DNA of 64,000 bases from Kribbella sp. VKM Ac-2569 (GTDB lineage: Bacteria; Actinomycetota; Actinomycetes; Propionibacteriales; Kribbellaceae). Of the stretch, positions 1 to 9,455 are shown piece by piece; the first letter of the stretch is position 1, and each line of letters opens with the position of its first letter. The DNA lies in contig NZ_SGXJ01000004.1 of assembly GCF_004216905.1 (NCBI RefSeq), positions 124,001-188,000 on the forward strand. The letters run 5' to 3'. Made by a program: the position numbers and the translations under genes. The notes beneath the pieces were generated by a model, which did no database searches, was not told the DNA's origin, and was given only the letters and a program-made list of their open reading frames with translations.

Positions 1-1
1 G

Positions 2-427
2 CGGTTGACGAACCTGCGTGACTCGGTGCTGCCGACGCTGCCGGACGGTCGCATCCTGCTGGACGGCAGGGCGTGGGAAATGCCGACGCCGCAGAACATC
101 GACGTGTTCATCGATCGGCTCCGGAAGGAGGGACTGCTACTGGTCGACCCGATGATCGAAGAGCTGCGGTACGGCGGCCTACGTACGATGCCGGCGCGGA
201 CGGCGCAGAGCCGGTTCGTGCGAGCTGTCGGCCTACCGCTGCGCACGCTGGGACTCATCGAACGCGCCAGGCGCGCTGTGCGGATGCTGCACGCGGGCCG
301 GACGATCGCGGAAGTGGCGGTGGAGGCGGGTTACTACGACCAGCCTCACCTGACCCGATCGCTTCGGCGGTTCATCGGACATACTCCCGCGGAGGTGGCG
401 CGAGGCAGCGTGATCCTGGGGCTGTGA
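2..427 (+). CDS. AraC-family transcriptional regulator, C-terminal part
   Basis: The reading frame is open from the window edge, so the N-terminus is missing; a TTG at base 5 is probably not the true start. The last 80 residues form an AraC/HTH_18 DNA-binding region. The second helix-turn-helix is recognisable in the run IAEVAVEAGYYDQPHLTR, followed by a conserved FIGHTPAEV tail. The visible 50-60 residues before it look like the end of a sensor or linker domain. It lies 80 bases upstream of a RibD-like reductase on the same strand. Family assignment is firm; target and ligand are unknown. Confidence 0.8.
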   Translation, partial: RLTNLRDSVLPTLPDGRILLDGRAWEMPTPQNIDVFIDRLRKEGLLLVDPMIEELRYGGLRTMPARTAQSRFVRAVGLPLRTLGLIERARRAVRMLHAGRTIAEVAVEAGYYDQPHLTRSLRRFIGHTPAEVARGSVILGL

Positions 428-507
428 GGTGCGGCTGCCGGCACGCGTGGGTTCGCTGCGCTTCGGTACAAGACGGTCCCTGAGCCGGGCCGGTAGCTTC
501 CGTCGCC

Positions 508-1044
508 ATGAGACTCATCGAATCGACGTACATCTCACTGGACGGCATGGTGACCGGCGATGCGTTCTGGGGCGCTCAGCAAGGTTTCCAGGGCGACGCT
601 CACAACCAGCACGCCGCGACGTTGCTGGGGACCGCCGATGCGTTGCTGCTCGGCCGGCAGACCTACGACGTCTTCTCCGTGTCGTGGCCCGAGCGGCCCG
701 GCGAACTCGCCGACCTGATCAACCCACTCCCGAAGTACGTGGCGTCGCGCACGCTGACCGAGGCGACCTGGAACACCAAGGTCCTGCACGGCGACGCCGT
801 CGAGGCGGTCGCTGAACTCAAGAAGTCCCGCGAGGGGACGCTTCTGAAGTACGGCACAGGTTCCTTCAGCCGCGCCCTGGTTGACGCAGGCCTGCTCGAC
901 GAACTCCAGCTCTGGGTCCACCCCTTCGTCGCCGGCTCCGGAGAACGCCTCCTCCCAGGAATCTCGCCAACCCAACTGGCCCTCGCCGCCGTGACGGAGG
1001 TCGGCAACGGTGTCGTCATCCTGACCTACGCCCCGAACCACTAA
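508..1044 (+). CDS. RibD C-terminal/dihydrofolate reductase-like protein
   Basis: 178 residues with the fold signature of the small stand-alone RibD_C/DHFR-like reductases common in actinomycetes: an N-terminal strand with SLDGM, a central LLLGRQTYD segment, and a C-terminal LVDAGLLDEL...HPFVAGSG...LLPG block. Such proteins probably bind NADPH, but most have no assigned substrate, so true DHFR activity should not be assumed. ATG start 23 bases after a purine stretch. It ends 16 bases before the convergent Lrp-type regulator. The other member of this family in the window is at 62929-63696. Confidence 0.8.
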   Translation: MRLIESTYISLDGMVTGDAFWGAQQGFQGDAHNQHAATLLGTADALLLGRQTYDVFSVSWPERPGELADLINPLPKYVASRTLTEATWNTKVLHGDAVEAVAELKKSREGTLLKYGTGSFSRALVDAGLLDELQLWVHPFVAGSGERLLPGISPTQLALAAVTEVGNGVVILTYAPNH

Positions 1045-1060
1045 CGGGCCCCGCCGTCCG

Positions 1061-2113
1061 CTAGGAGTGTCCCGCGGTGAGGGGGTGGGTTGGTGGGATG
1101 AAGGTGGCGTGGTGACCGCTGGGGGTGAGGGTGTGGCCCAGGCGCTTGGGGAAGCGTGGGAGGAGCCAGCGTTCCTCGGTTCGCGCCGTCGGAAAGGCGC
1201 GGGCGATCTTGGTTTCGACGGCGTCGAGATCACGCAGGCTCCGGAGCCAGAAGGTGACGGCCAGGTTGGCGCGGTTGACCACTGAGCAGCACATCCGGGT
1301 CTCCGGCATCAGAGCGAGGCCGGCACCCACCATCTCCAGCTGATGATGCGGCACGCTGAACCACACCATCACAGACGCGTTGTAGCCGACGAGGTTGTGG
1401 GCGAAGTCGACCCGCGTCCGCGCCCACGGCGCATGGAGAATCTGCCCGATCGCCCGCGTGACAGTGGCGACGCTCCGGCCGATCTCGTCGGCGATCGAGG
1501 TCGCGGATCGGCGGACGTCGCCCGCGAGACCGTTGATGACCAGCTCGTGCAGGCGCGTCGGTATCGCGGGTGCGTCGATACCGGTCACCGGAAACGACTG
1601 CAGCGCCTTGACCTGACGTTCGCTGAGGATGCCGGGCCGCCAGCTCGTTCCTTCCTTGAAGAACGTGCGGGTGAAGTGGGTCCGGGTCCGCCGTACGCCG
1701 GGATCCGCGGCCAGCTCTGTGGCGACGTAGGCATCGACCTCGGCGACCGACGGGCAGGACAAGGTCAGGATCAGGTCGGGCCCACCCGACGTGCACTCGA
1801 CGGTCAGCACCGATGGTGTCTTCGCGATACCGGCGATGACGCTCTCGCGGCTGCCCGCGGTGCAGTACACCTCGACCAGTGCGAGGACGCCGGTCAACGG
1901 GTGCACCACCGAGTCGAAGCGCCCGTCCGGGCGGTCCGGATCACCTGGGCTCACCGCGAAGCACGAGCTCCAGACCAGGCCGCTGTCGACGAGCCGGCTC
2001 CAGCGGCGCGACAGGGTCGACGCATCACCGCCGACGATCGCCTCGAGCTGGGACCAGCTCGCGCGCGGGCGGTGCTGTAAGGCGTTAACCAGCAGGAAAT
2101 CTACGTCGTCCAC
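1061..2113 (-). CDS. Lrp/AsnC-family regulator with tandem modules
   Basis: 350 residues, about twice the usual Lrp length. Residues 1-150 hold one HTH plus ligand-binding (RAM-like) module. A second HTH follows at about 190-225 (SATSIADEIGRSVATVTRAI) with another RAM-like region ending near 330. The GTG start codes for VDDVDFLLVNALQ, a typical Lrp opening. It is divergent from the peptide ABC transporter operon with a 180-base gap, so autoregulation and control of that operon by an amino acid or peptide-derived ligand are likely; this is inference. Confidence 0.82.
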   Translation of the reverse strand: MDDVDFLLVNALQHRPRASWSQLEAIVGGDASTLSRRWSRLVDSGLVWSSCFAVSPGDPDRPDGRFDSVVHPLTGVLALVEVYCTAGSRESVIAGIAKTPSVLTVECTSGGPDLILTLSCPSVAEVDAYVATELAADPGVRRTRTHFTRTFFKEGTSWRPGILSERQVKALQSFPVTGIDAPAIPTRLHELVINGLAGDVRRSATSIADEIGRSVATVTRAIGQILHAPWARTRVDFAHNLVGYNASVMVWFSVPHHQLEMVGAGLALMPETRMCCSVVNRANLAVTFWLRSLRDLDAVETKIARAFPTARTEERWLLPRFPKRLGHTLTPSGHHATFIPPTHPLTAGHS

Positions 2114-2293
2114 AACTCAAAATCCCCGCATGCGTCACGGCGGTCACGCAAGTTCCCTGCGATGTCATGACAAGGATTTGATCGATTGCGCGGAGGGAGG
2201 AGCATCCTGAGTGCGCGGATGACAGTATCCAATGTCCAGAGCCAATATTCCGGCTCCGGACAGTGAGTTCTTCGACGCCCCACGGAGGATCGC

Positions 2294-3316
2294 TTGTCAG
2301 TTACTCCCCCTGTCACCGCGTCCACCCTGCTCCGGGTCGACGGGTTGAGGACCGAGTTCACGACCGACCAGGGTCCGATCACGCCGGTGGACGGTGTCGG
2401 TTTCACCGTGGCGGCCGGGGAGACGTTGTGCCTGGTCGGCGAGTCCGGCAGCGGGAAGTCGGTCTCCGCCCTGTCGATCATGGGGCTGCTGGCCGGGAAC
2501 GGCCGGATCACCGAGGGCTCCGTGATGTTCGAGGGTCAGGATCTCGCCGGACTGCCGGAGCCGGAGCTGCGCCGGATCCGCGGGCACGCGATCGCGATGA
2601 TCTTCCAGGAGCCGATGACGTCGCTGAACCCGGTGCTGACCATCGGCGACCAGTTGGCCGAGACGATGATCCTGCATCTCGGGCTGACCAAGGCGGAGGC
2701 CCGCCAACGGGCGATCGAACTGCTGGAGAAGGTCGGCATCCCTCGGGCGGGCGCGGTCGTCGACGACCATCCGCACCGGCTGTCCGGCGGGATGCGGCAG
2801 CGGGTGATGATCGCGATGGCGCTGAGCTGCCGGCCCAAGCTGATCATCGCGGACGAGCCGACGACGGCGCTGGACGTGACGATCCAGGCGCAGATCCTGC
2901 GGTTGATGCGGGAGCTGAGCGCGGAAACCGGTACGGCGACGATCTTCATCACCCACGACCTCGGCGTCGTCGCGGAGATGGCGGACCGGGTCGCGGTGAT
3001 GTACGCCGGGCAGGTCGTCGAGGAGACCGACGTCTACACGCTGTTCGACCAGCCGAAGCACCCGTACACGGTCGCGCTGCTGAGGTCGATCCCGCACATC
3101 ACCACCCCGGCCGGGGACCGGCTCACCCCGATCTCCGGTTCCGTCCCGAGCTTGCTGCACCTACCGACCGGCTGCCGCTTCCGGGAGCGATGTCCACACG
3201 CAATGGACCGCTGTACGACGGAACTACCGGCGCTCCGCCCACTCGGCGAGGGCGAGGGCACGCACTCGGTCCGCTGCTGGCTGTACGACGAAACCGGAAC
3301 GGCGGTCTCGGTATGA
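2294..3316 (+). CDS. Peptide ABC transporter ATP-binding protein (OppD/DppD type)
   Basis: 340 residues. Walker A GESGSGKS at about 49-56, Q-loop region FQEPMTSLNP at 104-113, signature LSGGMRQR at 163-170, Walker B LIIADEPT at 183-190, switch His 221. The C-terminal oligopeptide-transporter extension has clustered cysteines (GCRFRERCPHAMDRC). It hydrolyses ATP at the membrane to drive import of peptides or similar solutes. The TTG start follows a GGAGG ribosome site 5-6 bases upstream. The stop overlaps the next ATG by four bases, so it is the first gene of a five-gene transport and hydrolysis operon. Confidence 0.93.
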   Translation: MSVTPPVTASTLLRVDGLRTEFTTDQGPITPVDGVGFTVAAGETLCLVGESGSGKSVSALSIMGLLAGNGRITEGSVMFEGQDLAGLPEPELRRIRGHAIAMIFQEPMTSLNPVLTIGDQLAETMILHLGLTKAEARQRAIELLEKVGIPRAGAVVDDHPHRLSGGMRQRVMIAMALSCRPKLIIADEPTTALDVTIQAQILRLMRELSAETGTATIFITHDLGVVAEMADRVAVMYAGQVVEETDVYTLFDQPKHPYTVALLRSIPHITTPAGDRLTPISGSVPSLLHLPTGCRFRERCPHAMDRCTTELPALRPLGEGEGTHSVRCWLYDETGTAVSV

Positions 3317-4317
3317 CGGCAGTGGAAGACGCCAGCCCCCTGCTGCAGGTGCGAGACCTCCGGCGGTACTACCCGATCCGCAAAGGCGTCATTGCCCGGA
3401 CGGTCGGACATGTGCGCGCCGTCGACGGCGTGAGCTTCGACGTGTACCCCGGTGAAACGGTGGGCATCGTCGGCGAATCCGGATGCGGGAAGAGCACCAC
3501 CGGGCGTGCCGTCGTACGGCTGGAGCCGCCGACCTCGGGCTCGGTGCTGTTCGACGGGACCGACATCGCGACGCTGTCGACCGCGAGGATGCGGCGGTTG
3601 CGGACCGAACTGCAGATGGTGTTCCAGGATCCGTACTCGTCGCTGAATCCGCAGATCCGGATCGGCGATCTGCTGGCCGAGCCGTTGGTCGCGCACAAGC
3701 GCCTCGATCGCGCCGGCGCGCGGGCGAAGGCCGCCGAGATGCTGGCCACCGTCGGGCTCCCGCAGCTCTCCCTGGACCGCTACCCGCACGAGCTCTCCGG
3801 CGGGATGCGGCAACGGGTCGGCATCGCGCGGGCGCTGATGCTCGAGCCGAGGCTGATCGTCTGCGACGAGCCGGTGTCCGCGCTCGACGTCTCGATCCAG
3901 GCCCAGGTCCTGAATCTGCTCAAGGATCTGCAGGGTGAGTTCGGCCTGACCTACGTGTTCATCAGCCACGGGCTCGGCGCGATCAAGTACATCAGCGACC
4001 GGATCGTGGTGATGTACCTCGGCAAGGTGATGGAGACCGCGACCACCGCGGAGATCTTCGCCCGGCCGAGGCATCCGTACACCGAGATCCTGCTCGACGC
4101 CTATCCCGAACCCGACCCGCGGCTGCGCGACCGGGAGCGGATCATCGTCGAGGGCGACGTGCCGAGCCCGGCGAATCCTCCGCCCGGCTGCGTGTTCCAC
4201 ACTCGCTGCCCTTACGCACAGGACATCTGCCGGACCGAGGCTCCGCCCCTGAACGCCGCGGGAGGTGCCAGGCATCAGGTGGCCTGCCACTTCCCGCTGG
4301 CTCAGGAGGCGAGCTGA
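3313..4317 (+). CDS. Peptide ABC transporter ATP-binding protein (OppF/DppF type)
   Basis: 334 residues from the ATG that overlaps the oppD-like stop (ATGA). The frame stays open far upstream, but that part is a shadow of the previous gene. Walker A GESGCGKS at 54-61, FQDPYSSLNP near 104-113, LSGGMRQR at 161-168, Walker B LIVCDEPV at 181-188, and a C-terminal GCVFHTRCPYAQDIC extension. It forms the heterodimeric ATPase with the preceding protein. The stop shares its last base with the permease ATG (TGATG), indicating translational coupling. Confidence 0.93.
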   Translation: MTAVEDASPLLQVRDLRRYYPIRKGVIARTVGHVRAVDGVSFDVYPGETVGIVGESGCGKSTTGRAVVRLEPPTSGSVLFDGTDIATLSTARMRRLRTELQMVFQDPYSSLNPQIRIGDLLAEPLVAHKRLDRAGARAKAAEMLATVGLPQLSLDRYPHELSGGMRQRVGIARALMLEPRLIVCDEPVSALDVSIQAQVLNLLKDLQGEFGLTYVFISHGLGAIKYISDRIVVMYLGKVMETATTAEIFARPRHPYTEILLDAYPEPDPRLRDRERIIVEGDVPSPANPPPGCVFHTRCPYAQDICRTEAPPLNAAGGARHQVACHFPLAQEAS

Positions 4318-5267
4318 TGGTCACCTACCTCATCCGGCGCATCCTGATCGGAATCCCGGTCCTGCTCGGCGTGACCCTGATCAACTTCCTGATCATCAAC
4401 CTCGCGCCCGGTAGCCCCGCCGACCTGTACCTCTCCCCGACCGCGACCCCTGAGGACGTAGCCCGCACCGAGACCGCGCTCGGTCTGGACAAGCCCGTCT
4501 TCGTCCAGTACCTCAACTGGCTCACTCAACTGCTGCACGGCAACCTCGGCGTCTCGTTCCAGAACCGCGAGCCCGTCACCCAGCTGATCGCCGACCGGAT
4601 CGGACCGACCCTGCTGTTGATGGGTACGTCGCTCGTCATCGCCTACCTGGTCGCGATTCCGATCGGGATCTTCGCGGCTCGCCGGCGCAACACTGCGGCC
4701 GACTACGGCGTCGTCGGGGCGTCGTTCCTCGGCATCTCGGTGCCGCACTTCTTCCTCGGCCTGGCGATGATCTACGTCTTCGCGCTCACCCTGGGCTGGT
4801 TCCCCACTGGCGGCATGGTGACCCTGGGACGCGGAGGCGGGTTCGCCGACCGGGTCTCGCATCTCGTCCTGCCGGTCGTCGTGCTCGCCACCGGGGTCGC
4901 GGCCGGCATGGTCCGGTACGTCCGGTCGAGCATGATCGACGCCTTCGGCCAGGACTACATCCGGACCGCGAAGGCGAAGGGTCTCGGCGCGTCGGTCATC
5001 ACCAACAAGCACGCCCTGCGGAACGCGCTGATCCCGGTCGTGACGGTGATCGGGATCGATCTGTCCGCGCTGATCGGCGGCGCGATCGTGACCGAGCAGA
5101 TCTTCCAGTGGCCCGGGATCGGGCTGCTGACCATCCAGTCGATCGGCGCCCGCGACTACGCCGTACTGATGGGAATCAACCTGATCGCGGCAATCGCCGT
5201 GTTCGCCGCCAACCTGCTCACCGACATCGCCTACGCGGTGGTGGACCCGAGGGTTGCCTATGCATAA
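4317..5267 (+). CDS. Peptide ABC transporter permease (DppB type)
   Basis: 316 residues with about six membrane segments. It shows the standard DppB/OppB start (YLIRRILIGIPVLLGVTLINF), a periplasmic loop after the first helix, and the cytoplasmic coupling motif (DYIRTAKAKGLGASVI, then HALRNALIPVVT) that docks on the ATPases. It overlaps both neighbours: one base with the ATPase and eight bases with the DppC-type permease. Membrane channel half of the importer. Length matches the family. Confidence 0.93.
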   Translation: MVTYLIRRILIGIPVLLGVTLINFLIINLAPGSPADLYLSPTATPEDVARTETALGLDKPVFVQYLNWLTQLLHGNLGVSFQNREPVTQLIADRIGPTLLLMGTSLVIAYLVAIPIGIFAARRRNTAADYGVVGASFLGISVPHFFLGLAMIYVFALTLGWFPTGGMVTLGRGGGFADRVSHLVLPVVVLATGVAAGMVRYVRSSMIDAFGQDYIRTAKAKGLGASVITNKHALRNALIPVVTVIGIDLSALIGGAIVTEQIFQWPGIGLLTIQSIGARDYAVLMGINLIAAIAVFAANLLTDIAYAVVDPRVAYA

Positions 5268-6132
5268 GCGGCTCGAGCCCGAGACCGGCCAGTCGTCCGC
5301 CCGGCTGATGATCCGGCGGTTCCGGCGGCACCGCTTGGCAGTCGTCGGGCTGGTGGTCGTCGTCCTGATGGTGCTGATGGCAGCGCTGGCGCCGCTTCTG
5401 GCACCTGACGACCCGAACCGGATCTTCGACAAGTTCGAGTCGTCGCCGTCGGGTGAACATCTGCTCGGCACCGACTCGGTCGGGCGTGACGTGCTCAGCC
5501 GGCTGATCTACGGCGCCCGGGTGTCGATGAGCGTCGGCGTCGGGGCAGTCGTTGTGTACGTCGTGATCGGCGTCCTGCTCGGTCTGCTCGCCGGGTACTA
5601 CGGCGGCTGGGTGGACCAGGTGCTCATGCGGATCACCGACGTGTTCATGTCGTTCCCGTACTTCATGGTGATCCTGATCCTGGTCAGCGTGCTCGGGCCG
5701 AGTCTGCTCACGATCATCGTGGTGATCGGTGCGCTGGCCTGGCCGATGATCGGCCGGCTGGTCCGCGGCAGCGTGCTCTCGATCAAGGGCAGCGACTACG
5801 TGCAGGCCGCGGTGGCGCTGGGGTACCGCACGCCGCGGATCCTGTTCCGGCACATCCTGCCGAACGCGTTGTCCCCGATCGTCGTGAACGCGACGTTCGG
5901 CGTCGCACAGGCGATCATCCTCGAGTCCGGCCTGAGCTTCCTCGGGATGGGTGTCCGCCCGCCGGCGGCGAGCTGGGGCAACATGCTGAGCGAGGCGCAG
6001 TCGATCACCGTGCTGTCCAGCCAGCCGTGGATCTGGATCCCGCCGGGCCTGATGATCCTGCTCGCCGTACTCGCGATCAACTTCGTCGGCGACGGCCTAC
6101 GTGACTCCATGGAGTCCCGCTCCGAGTCCTGA
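5260..6132 (+). CDS. Peptide ABC transporter permease (DppC type)
   Basis: 290 residues from the ATG at 5260, preceded by GAGGG about six bases upstream; a TTG six bases earlier is the alternative. DppC architecture: an N-terminal cytoplasmic tail with RRFRRHRLAVVGL, a first helix, the PSGEHLLGTDSVGRDVLSRL segment, five further helices, and the coupling motif DYVQAAVALG...RHILPNALSPIVVN. It pairs with the DppB-type protein to form the pore. It is followed after 28 bases by the substrate-binding lipoprotein. Confidence 0.92.
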   Translation: MHKRLEPETGQSSARLMIRRFRRHRLAVVGLVVVVLMVLMAALAPLLAPDDPNRIFDKFESSPSGEHLLGTDSVGRDVLSRLIYGARVSMSVGVGAVVVYVVIGVLLGLLAGYYGGWVDQVLMRITDVFMSFPYFMVILILVSVLGPSLLTIIVVIGALAWPMIGRLVRGSVLSIKGSDYVQAAVALGYRTPRILFRHILPNALSPIVVNATFGVAQAIILESGLSFLGMGVRPPAASWGNMLSEAQSITVLSSQPWIWIPPGLMILLAVLAINFVGDGLRDSMESRSES

Positions 6133-6160
6133 CCCCCATCCTGTCGAGAAGGGACCCGCT

Positions 6161-7783
6161 ATGTCTGCACGGACCACACACCGGCTCAGCGCCGGACTGG
6201 CCGCGATCGGCCTGTTGCTGATACCGACTGCGTGCACGGGCAATGCCGGCAGCGGCGGGGGTGGAGGTGACACGCTGTACGTCGGCACGGTGAACCCGCC
6301 GGCCAGCTTCAACCCGATCAACCAGTCCGACGTCGGCGGCCAGTTCGCCGTACGGTTCGCGATGGACACGCTCCTGGACCAGCCGGAGCCGCTGAAGTTC
6401 GTGCCGAAGCTGGCCGATTCGATCGAGAGCAAGGACAACAAGACCTTCACGGTGAAGCTGCACGCCGGCGCCAAGTGGAGCGACGGGCAGCCGATCACCG
6501 CGAAGGACGTCGTCTACACGATCAACCTGATCGCCAACCGGGACTCGCTTACCACGCTCGGCGGGAACGTCACCGCGCTCACCGGAGTCGATGCCACCGG
6601 CAAGCTTCCGAAGGGACAGGCCGCCGTACCGGGGCTGACCGCGCCGGACGACACCACGGTCGTGTTCACCACGAAGACCCCGGTGGACCCGAACTACGTC
6701 AAGGAGATGATCGGCACCAAGGTGGTGATCATGCCCGAGCACGTGCTGGCGAAGAGCACGCCGGCGCAGATCGACGACAGCAAGTTCGCGCAACTTCCCG
6801 ACGTCACGAGCGGACCGTACAAGTTCACGAAGTACACCCAGAACGCGAGTATCGAGTACGCCGCCAACCCGGACTACTACGGCGGTGCTCCGAAGATCGG
6901 CAAGCTGATCATGAAGATCATGCCGGCCTCGAACCTGGCCGGTGAGCTGCAGACCGGGTCGATCATGATGAACTCCGGCGGCGGCATCGGGAACATCCCG
7001 TTCCAGGACCTGAAGACGGTCAAGGCGTTCAAGGACGTCAACACCAAGGTCAACCCAACGATCGGGTTCCAGACGATCCAGTTCAACGTGAAGACCTTCG
7101 CCGACCCGCGGCTGCGGGCGGGCCTCGCGCACGCGATCAACCGCAAGCAGATCGTCGACGAGCTGCTGCTGGGCAACGGCGAGGTGATCGACGGCCCGTA
7201 CACCAGCCAGAGCCCGTTCCTGGACAAGAACCTGAAGACACTCAGCTACGACCCGGTCCTGGCCAAGAAGCTGCTCACCGAGGCGGGCTGGGACTTCAGC
7301 CGGAAGATCAACTTCGTCGTACCGACCGGGAACAAGATCCGGGAACGGTCCGCCGACATCCTGCTGCAGAACTTCAAGGCGATCGGCCTGAACGTCGTGC
7401 AGACCAACTACGACTTCCCGACCACGCTGGCCAAGGCGCGGGCGAAGGACCACGACATGGTGCTGATGGGCCTGACCTTCAACATCGACCCGGACGTGTC
7501 GAACATGTACTCCTCGACCGGTTCCTTCAACCTGACCGGGTACAACTCGCCGGAGAGCGACAAGCTGCTGCTGGCCGGCAAGTCCGCGGCGAAGCCGGAG
7601 GCCAGGCACCAGATCTACAACCAGTTGCAGGCGCTGTGGCAGGCTGACATGCCGGTGCTGACGCTGTACTCCGACCACGCCGTCGCCGCGACCAACAAGT
7701 CCGTGGCGGTGGGCGGAGCGACCGCGTTCTGGCCGGGAACCGTGGCCAACGTCGGCCAATGGGCATTCGAAGGAGCGAACTGA
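6161..7783 (+). CDS. Solute-binding protein family 5 (peptide transporter), lipoprotein
   Basis: 540 residues. The ATG follows GAGAAGGGA. The N-terminus has positive charge, a hydrophobic stretch (LAAIGLLLIP) and TACTGN, a lipobox-like site with Pro at -3 rather than the usual Leu, so lipid attachment is likely but not textbook. The body is a family-5 peptide/nickel-binding protein: KLHAGAKWSDGQPITAKDVVYTI is the hallmark, with a LAHAINRKQIVDELLLG segment near residue 325. It captures substrate outside the cell for the upstream importer. The stop overlaps the amidohydrolase ATG by one base. Confidence 0.92.
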   Translation: MSARTTHRLSAGLAAIGLLLIPTACTGNAGSGGGGGDTLYVGTVNPPASFNPINQSDVGGQFAVRFAMDTLLDQPEPLKFVPKLADSIESKDNKTFTVKLHAGAKWSDGQPITAKDVVYTINLIANRDSLTTLGGNVTALTGVDATGKLPKGQAAVPGLTAPDDTTVVFTTKTPVDPNYVKEMIGTKVVIMPEHVLAKSTPAQIDDSKFAQLPDVTSGPYKFTKYTQNASIEYAANPDYYGGAPKIGKLIMKIMPASNLAGELQTGSIMMNSGGGIGNIPFQDLKTVKAFKDVNTKVNPTIGFQTIQFNVKTFADPRLRAGLAHAINRKQIVDELLLGNGEVIDGPYTSQSPFLDKNLKTLSYDPVLAKKLLTEAGWDFSRKINFVVPTGNKIRERSADILLQNFKAIGLNVVQTNYDFPTTLAKARAKDHDMVLMGLTFNIDPDVSNMYSSTGSFNLTGYNSPESDKLLLAGKSAAKPEARHQIYNQLQALWQADMPVLTLYSDHAVAATNKSVAVGGATAFWPGTVANVGQWAFEGAN

Positions 7784-8967
7784 TGAGTCTCGTCGAGGAA
7801 GCCACCGCGATCGCGCCGGGGCTGATCGAGCTGCGGCGGGAGCTGCACCAGGTTCCCGAGGTCGGCCTCGATCTGCCGAAGACTCAGGCCCTGGTGCTCG
7901 ACGCGGTGGCCGGGTTGCCGCTGGAGATCAGCACCGGCAAGGAGCTGACCTCCGTGGTCGGAGTACTGCGCGGCGGCCAGCCCGGGCCGACGGTGCTGCT
8001 GCGGGGCGACATGGATGCGTTGCCGGTGGTGGAGGAGACCGGGCTCGCGTACGCCGCCGAGAACGGGAACATGCACGCCTGCGGCCACGATCTGCACACC
8101 ACGGGACTGGTGGGCGCGGCGCAGTTGCTGAGTGCGCATCGCGAGGAGCTGAACGGGAACGTGATCTTCATGTTCCAGCCAGGCGAGGAAGGCCTCGGCG
8201 GTGCCGGGTACATGCTGCGGGAGGGTCTGCTGAGCGCCACGGGCGACAAGCCGATTGCGGCGTACGCCTTGCACGTCTGGTCGCAGGCGGCGAAGGGGAC
8301 GTTCCAGCTGCGTCCGGGCACGATCATGGCCAGCTCGAACCAGTTGCACATCGCGGTGCACGGCAAGGGCGGCCACGGGTCGTCGCCGGACCGGACGATC
8401 GACCCAGTGCCGGTGGTGGCGGAGCTGGTGCTCGCGTTGCAGACCTACGCGACGCGGCGGGTGAACGTGTTCGACCCGGTCGTGATCACGGTGACGCAAC
8501 TCGAGGCGGGCGTCGCGATCAACGTCATCCCGAACACGGCCCGGCTCGGCGCGACCGTGCGGACGTTGTCGGACGCGATGCTGGAGCAGCTGACCCGTGA
8601 GCTGCCGGCGCTGGCGGAGCGGATCGCGGCGGCGCACGGATGCACGGTCGACGCGCGGCTCGACCGGCAGTACCCGGTGACGGTGAACGACGCCGGCCGT
8701 ACGGCGGAAACCGCGGACCTCCTCACCGACCTGTTCGGCGCGGAGCGGGTGCAGCAGCTGGACAACCCATTGATGGGCGCCGAGGACTTCTCGATGGTGC
8801 TGAAGGAGGTGCCGGGCACATTCGTGATGGTCGGCGCCCGGCCGGACGACGTCTCGGAGGAGGACGCTCCGTCGAACCATTCGAGCCTCGTCCGGTTCGA
8901 CGACGCGGTCCTCGGTGACCAGGCGGCCGCTCTGGCCCAGCTGGCCGCCAAGCACTTGATCAAGTAG
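7783..8967 (+). CDS. M20 family amidohydrolase (hippurate/aminoacylase type)
   Basis: 394 residues from the ATG overlapping the binding-protein stop (TGATG). M20D metal-binding motifs are intact: RGDMDALPV at about 74-82, HACGHD at 98-103 and QPGEEGLGGA at 132-141. The dimerisation domain insert is at about 180-290. Expected reaction: hydrolysis of an N-acyl or amide bond of a small substrate in the cytoplasm. Being the last gene of the importer operon, it probably cleaves what the transporter brings in. It overlaps the convergent MarR gene by eight bases. Confidence 0.9.
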   Translation: MSLVEEATAIAPGLIELRRELHQVPEVGLDLPKTQALVLDAVAGLPLEISTGKELTSVVGVLRGGQPGPTVLLRGDMDALPVVEETGLAYAAENGNMHACGHDLHTTGLVGAAQLLSAHREELNGNVIFMFQPGEEGLGGAGYMLREGLLSATGDKPIAAYALHVWSQAAKGTFQLRPGTIMASSNQLHIAVHGKGGHGSSPDRTIDPVPVVAELVLALQTYATRRVNVFDPVVITVTQLEAGVAINVIPNTARLGATVRTLSDAMLEQLTRELPALAERIAAAHGCTVDARLDRQYPVTVNDAGRTAETADLLTDLFGAERVQQLDNPLMGAEDFSMVLKEVPGTFVMVGARPDDVSEEDAPSNHSSLVRFDDAVLGDQAAALAQLAAKHLIK

Positions 8968-9436
8968 GTCCCGCGAGGTGGGTGTTGACCCGGTTGAGGA
9001 GCGCGAACAACTGGTCGCGCTCCTCGCGGGTCAGCGGCGCCGTGATGTGGGCGTTCACACCGGCAAGCACCTGATCCAGCTCGGCAAGCCGCCGTACGCC
9101 GGTGTCCGTGATCGTGATGACGTTGCGCCGTTTGTCGGCGGGGTCCGGCGTACGGCGGATCCAGCCGCCGTCCGCGAGCTCGTTGAGAACGGCGACGAGA
9201 TCGCTCTTGTAGACGCGGGCGCGGCCGGCCAGCGCGGACTGGCTCGCCGGGCCGAACTCGGCGAGCGCGGCGAGCACCACGAAGTGGTCCTTGTGCGCGC
9301 CCACGGCACGGAGCGCGTCGCCGGAGGCGCGGGCGGTCTGGGCCGCGGTCAGCCCGACCAACCGTGACAGCTGCGCCTTGATGCGCTCCGGCGTGTCCGC
9401 GCCACGGTCGAAACGCAGTTCGTCGCCGTCCTCCAT
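8960..9436 (-). CDS. MarR-family transcriptional regulator
   Basis: 158 residues. Winged helix at about 50-110: FGPASQSALAGRARVYKSDLVAVLNEL is the recognition region and RTPDPADKRRNVITIT the wing. It lies divergent to the SnoaL-like gene with 94 bases between them, which contain two near-identical palindromes of MarR-operator type. Autorepression and repression of the divergent gene are therefore likely. The inducer is unknown. Confidence 0.9.
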   Translation of the reverse strand: MEDGDELRFDRGADTPERIKAQLSRLVGLTAAQTARASGDALRAVGAHKDHFVVLAALAEFGPASQSALAGRARVYKSDLVAVLNELADGGWIRRTPDPADKRRNVITITDTGVRRLAELDQVLAGVNAHITAPLTREERDQLFALLNRVNTHLAGPT

Positions 9437-9455
9437 GGCGTCAGCATACCGCTTG

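Noticed and set aside
2297..3160. Long minus-strand frames opposite the ABC transporter genes
   Set aside because: High-GC antisense shadows without start signals or recognisable domains; the same holds for the long antisense frames over most genes.
2263..3312. Long frame upstream of the oppF-like gene
   Set aside because: It is the other frame of the oppD-like gene; the protein similarity starts only at 3313.
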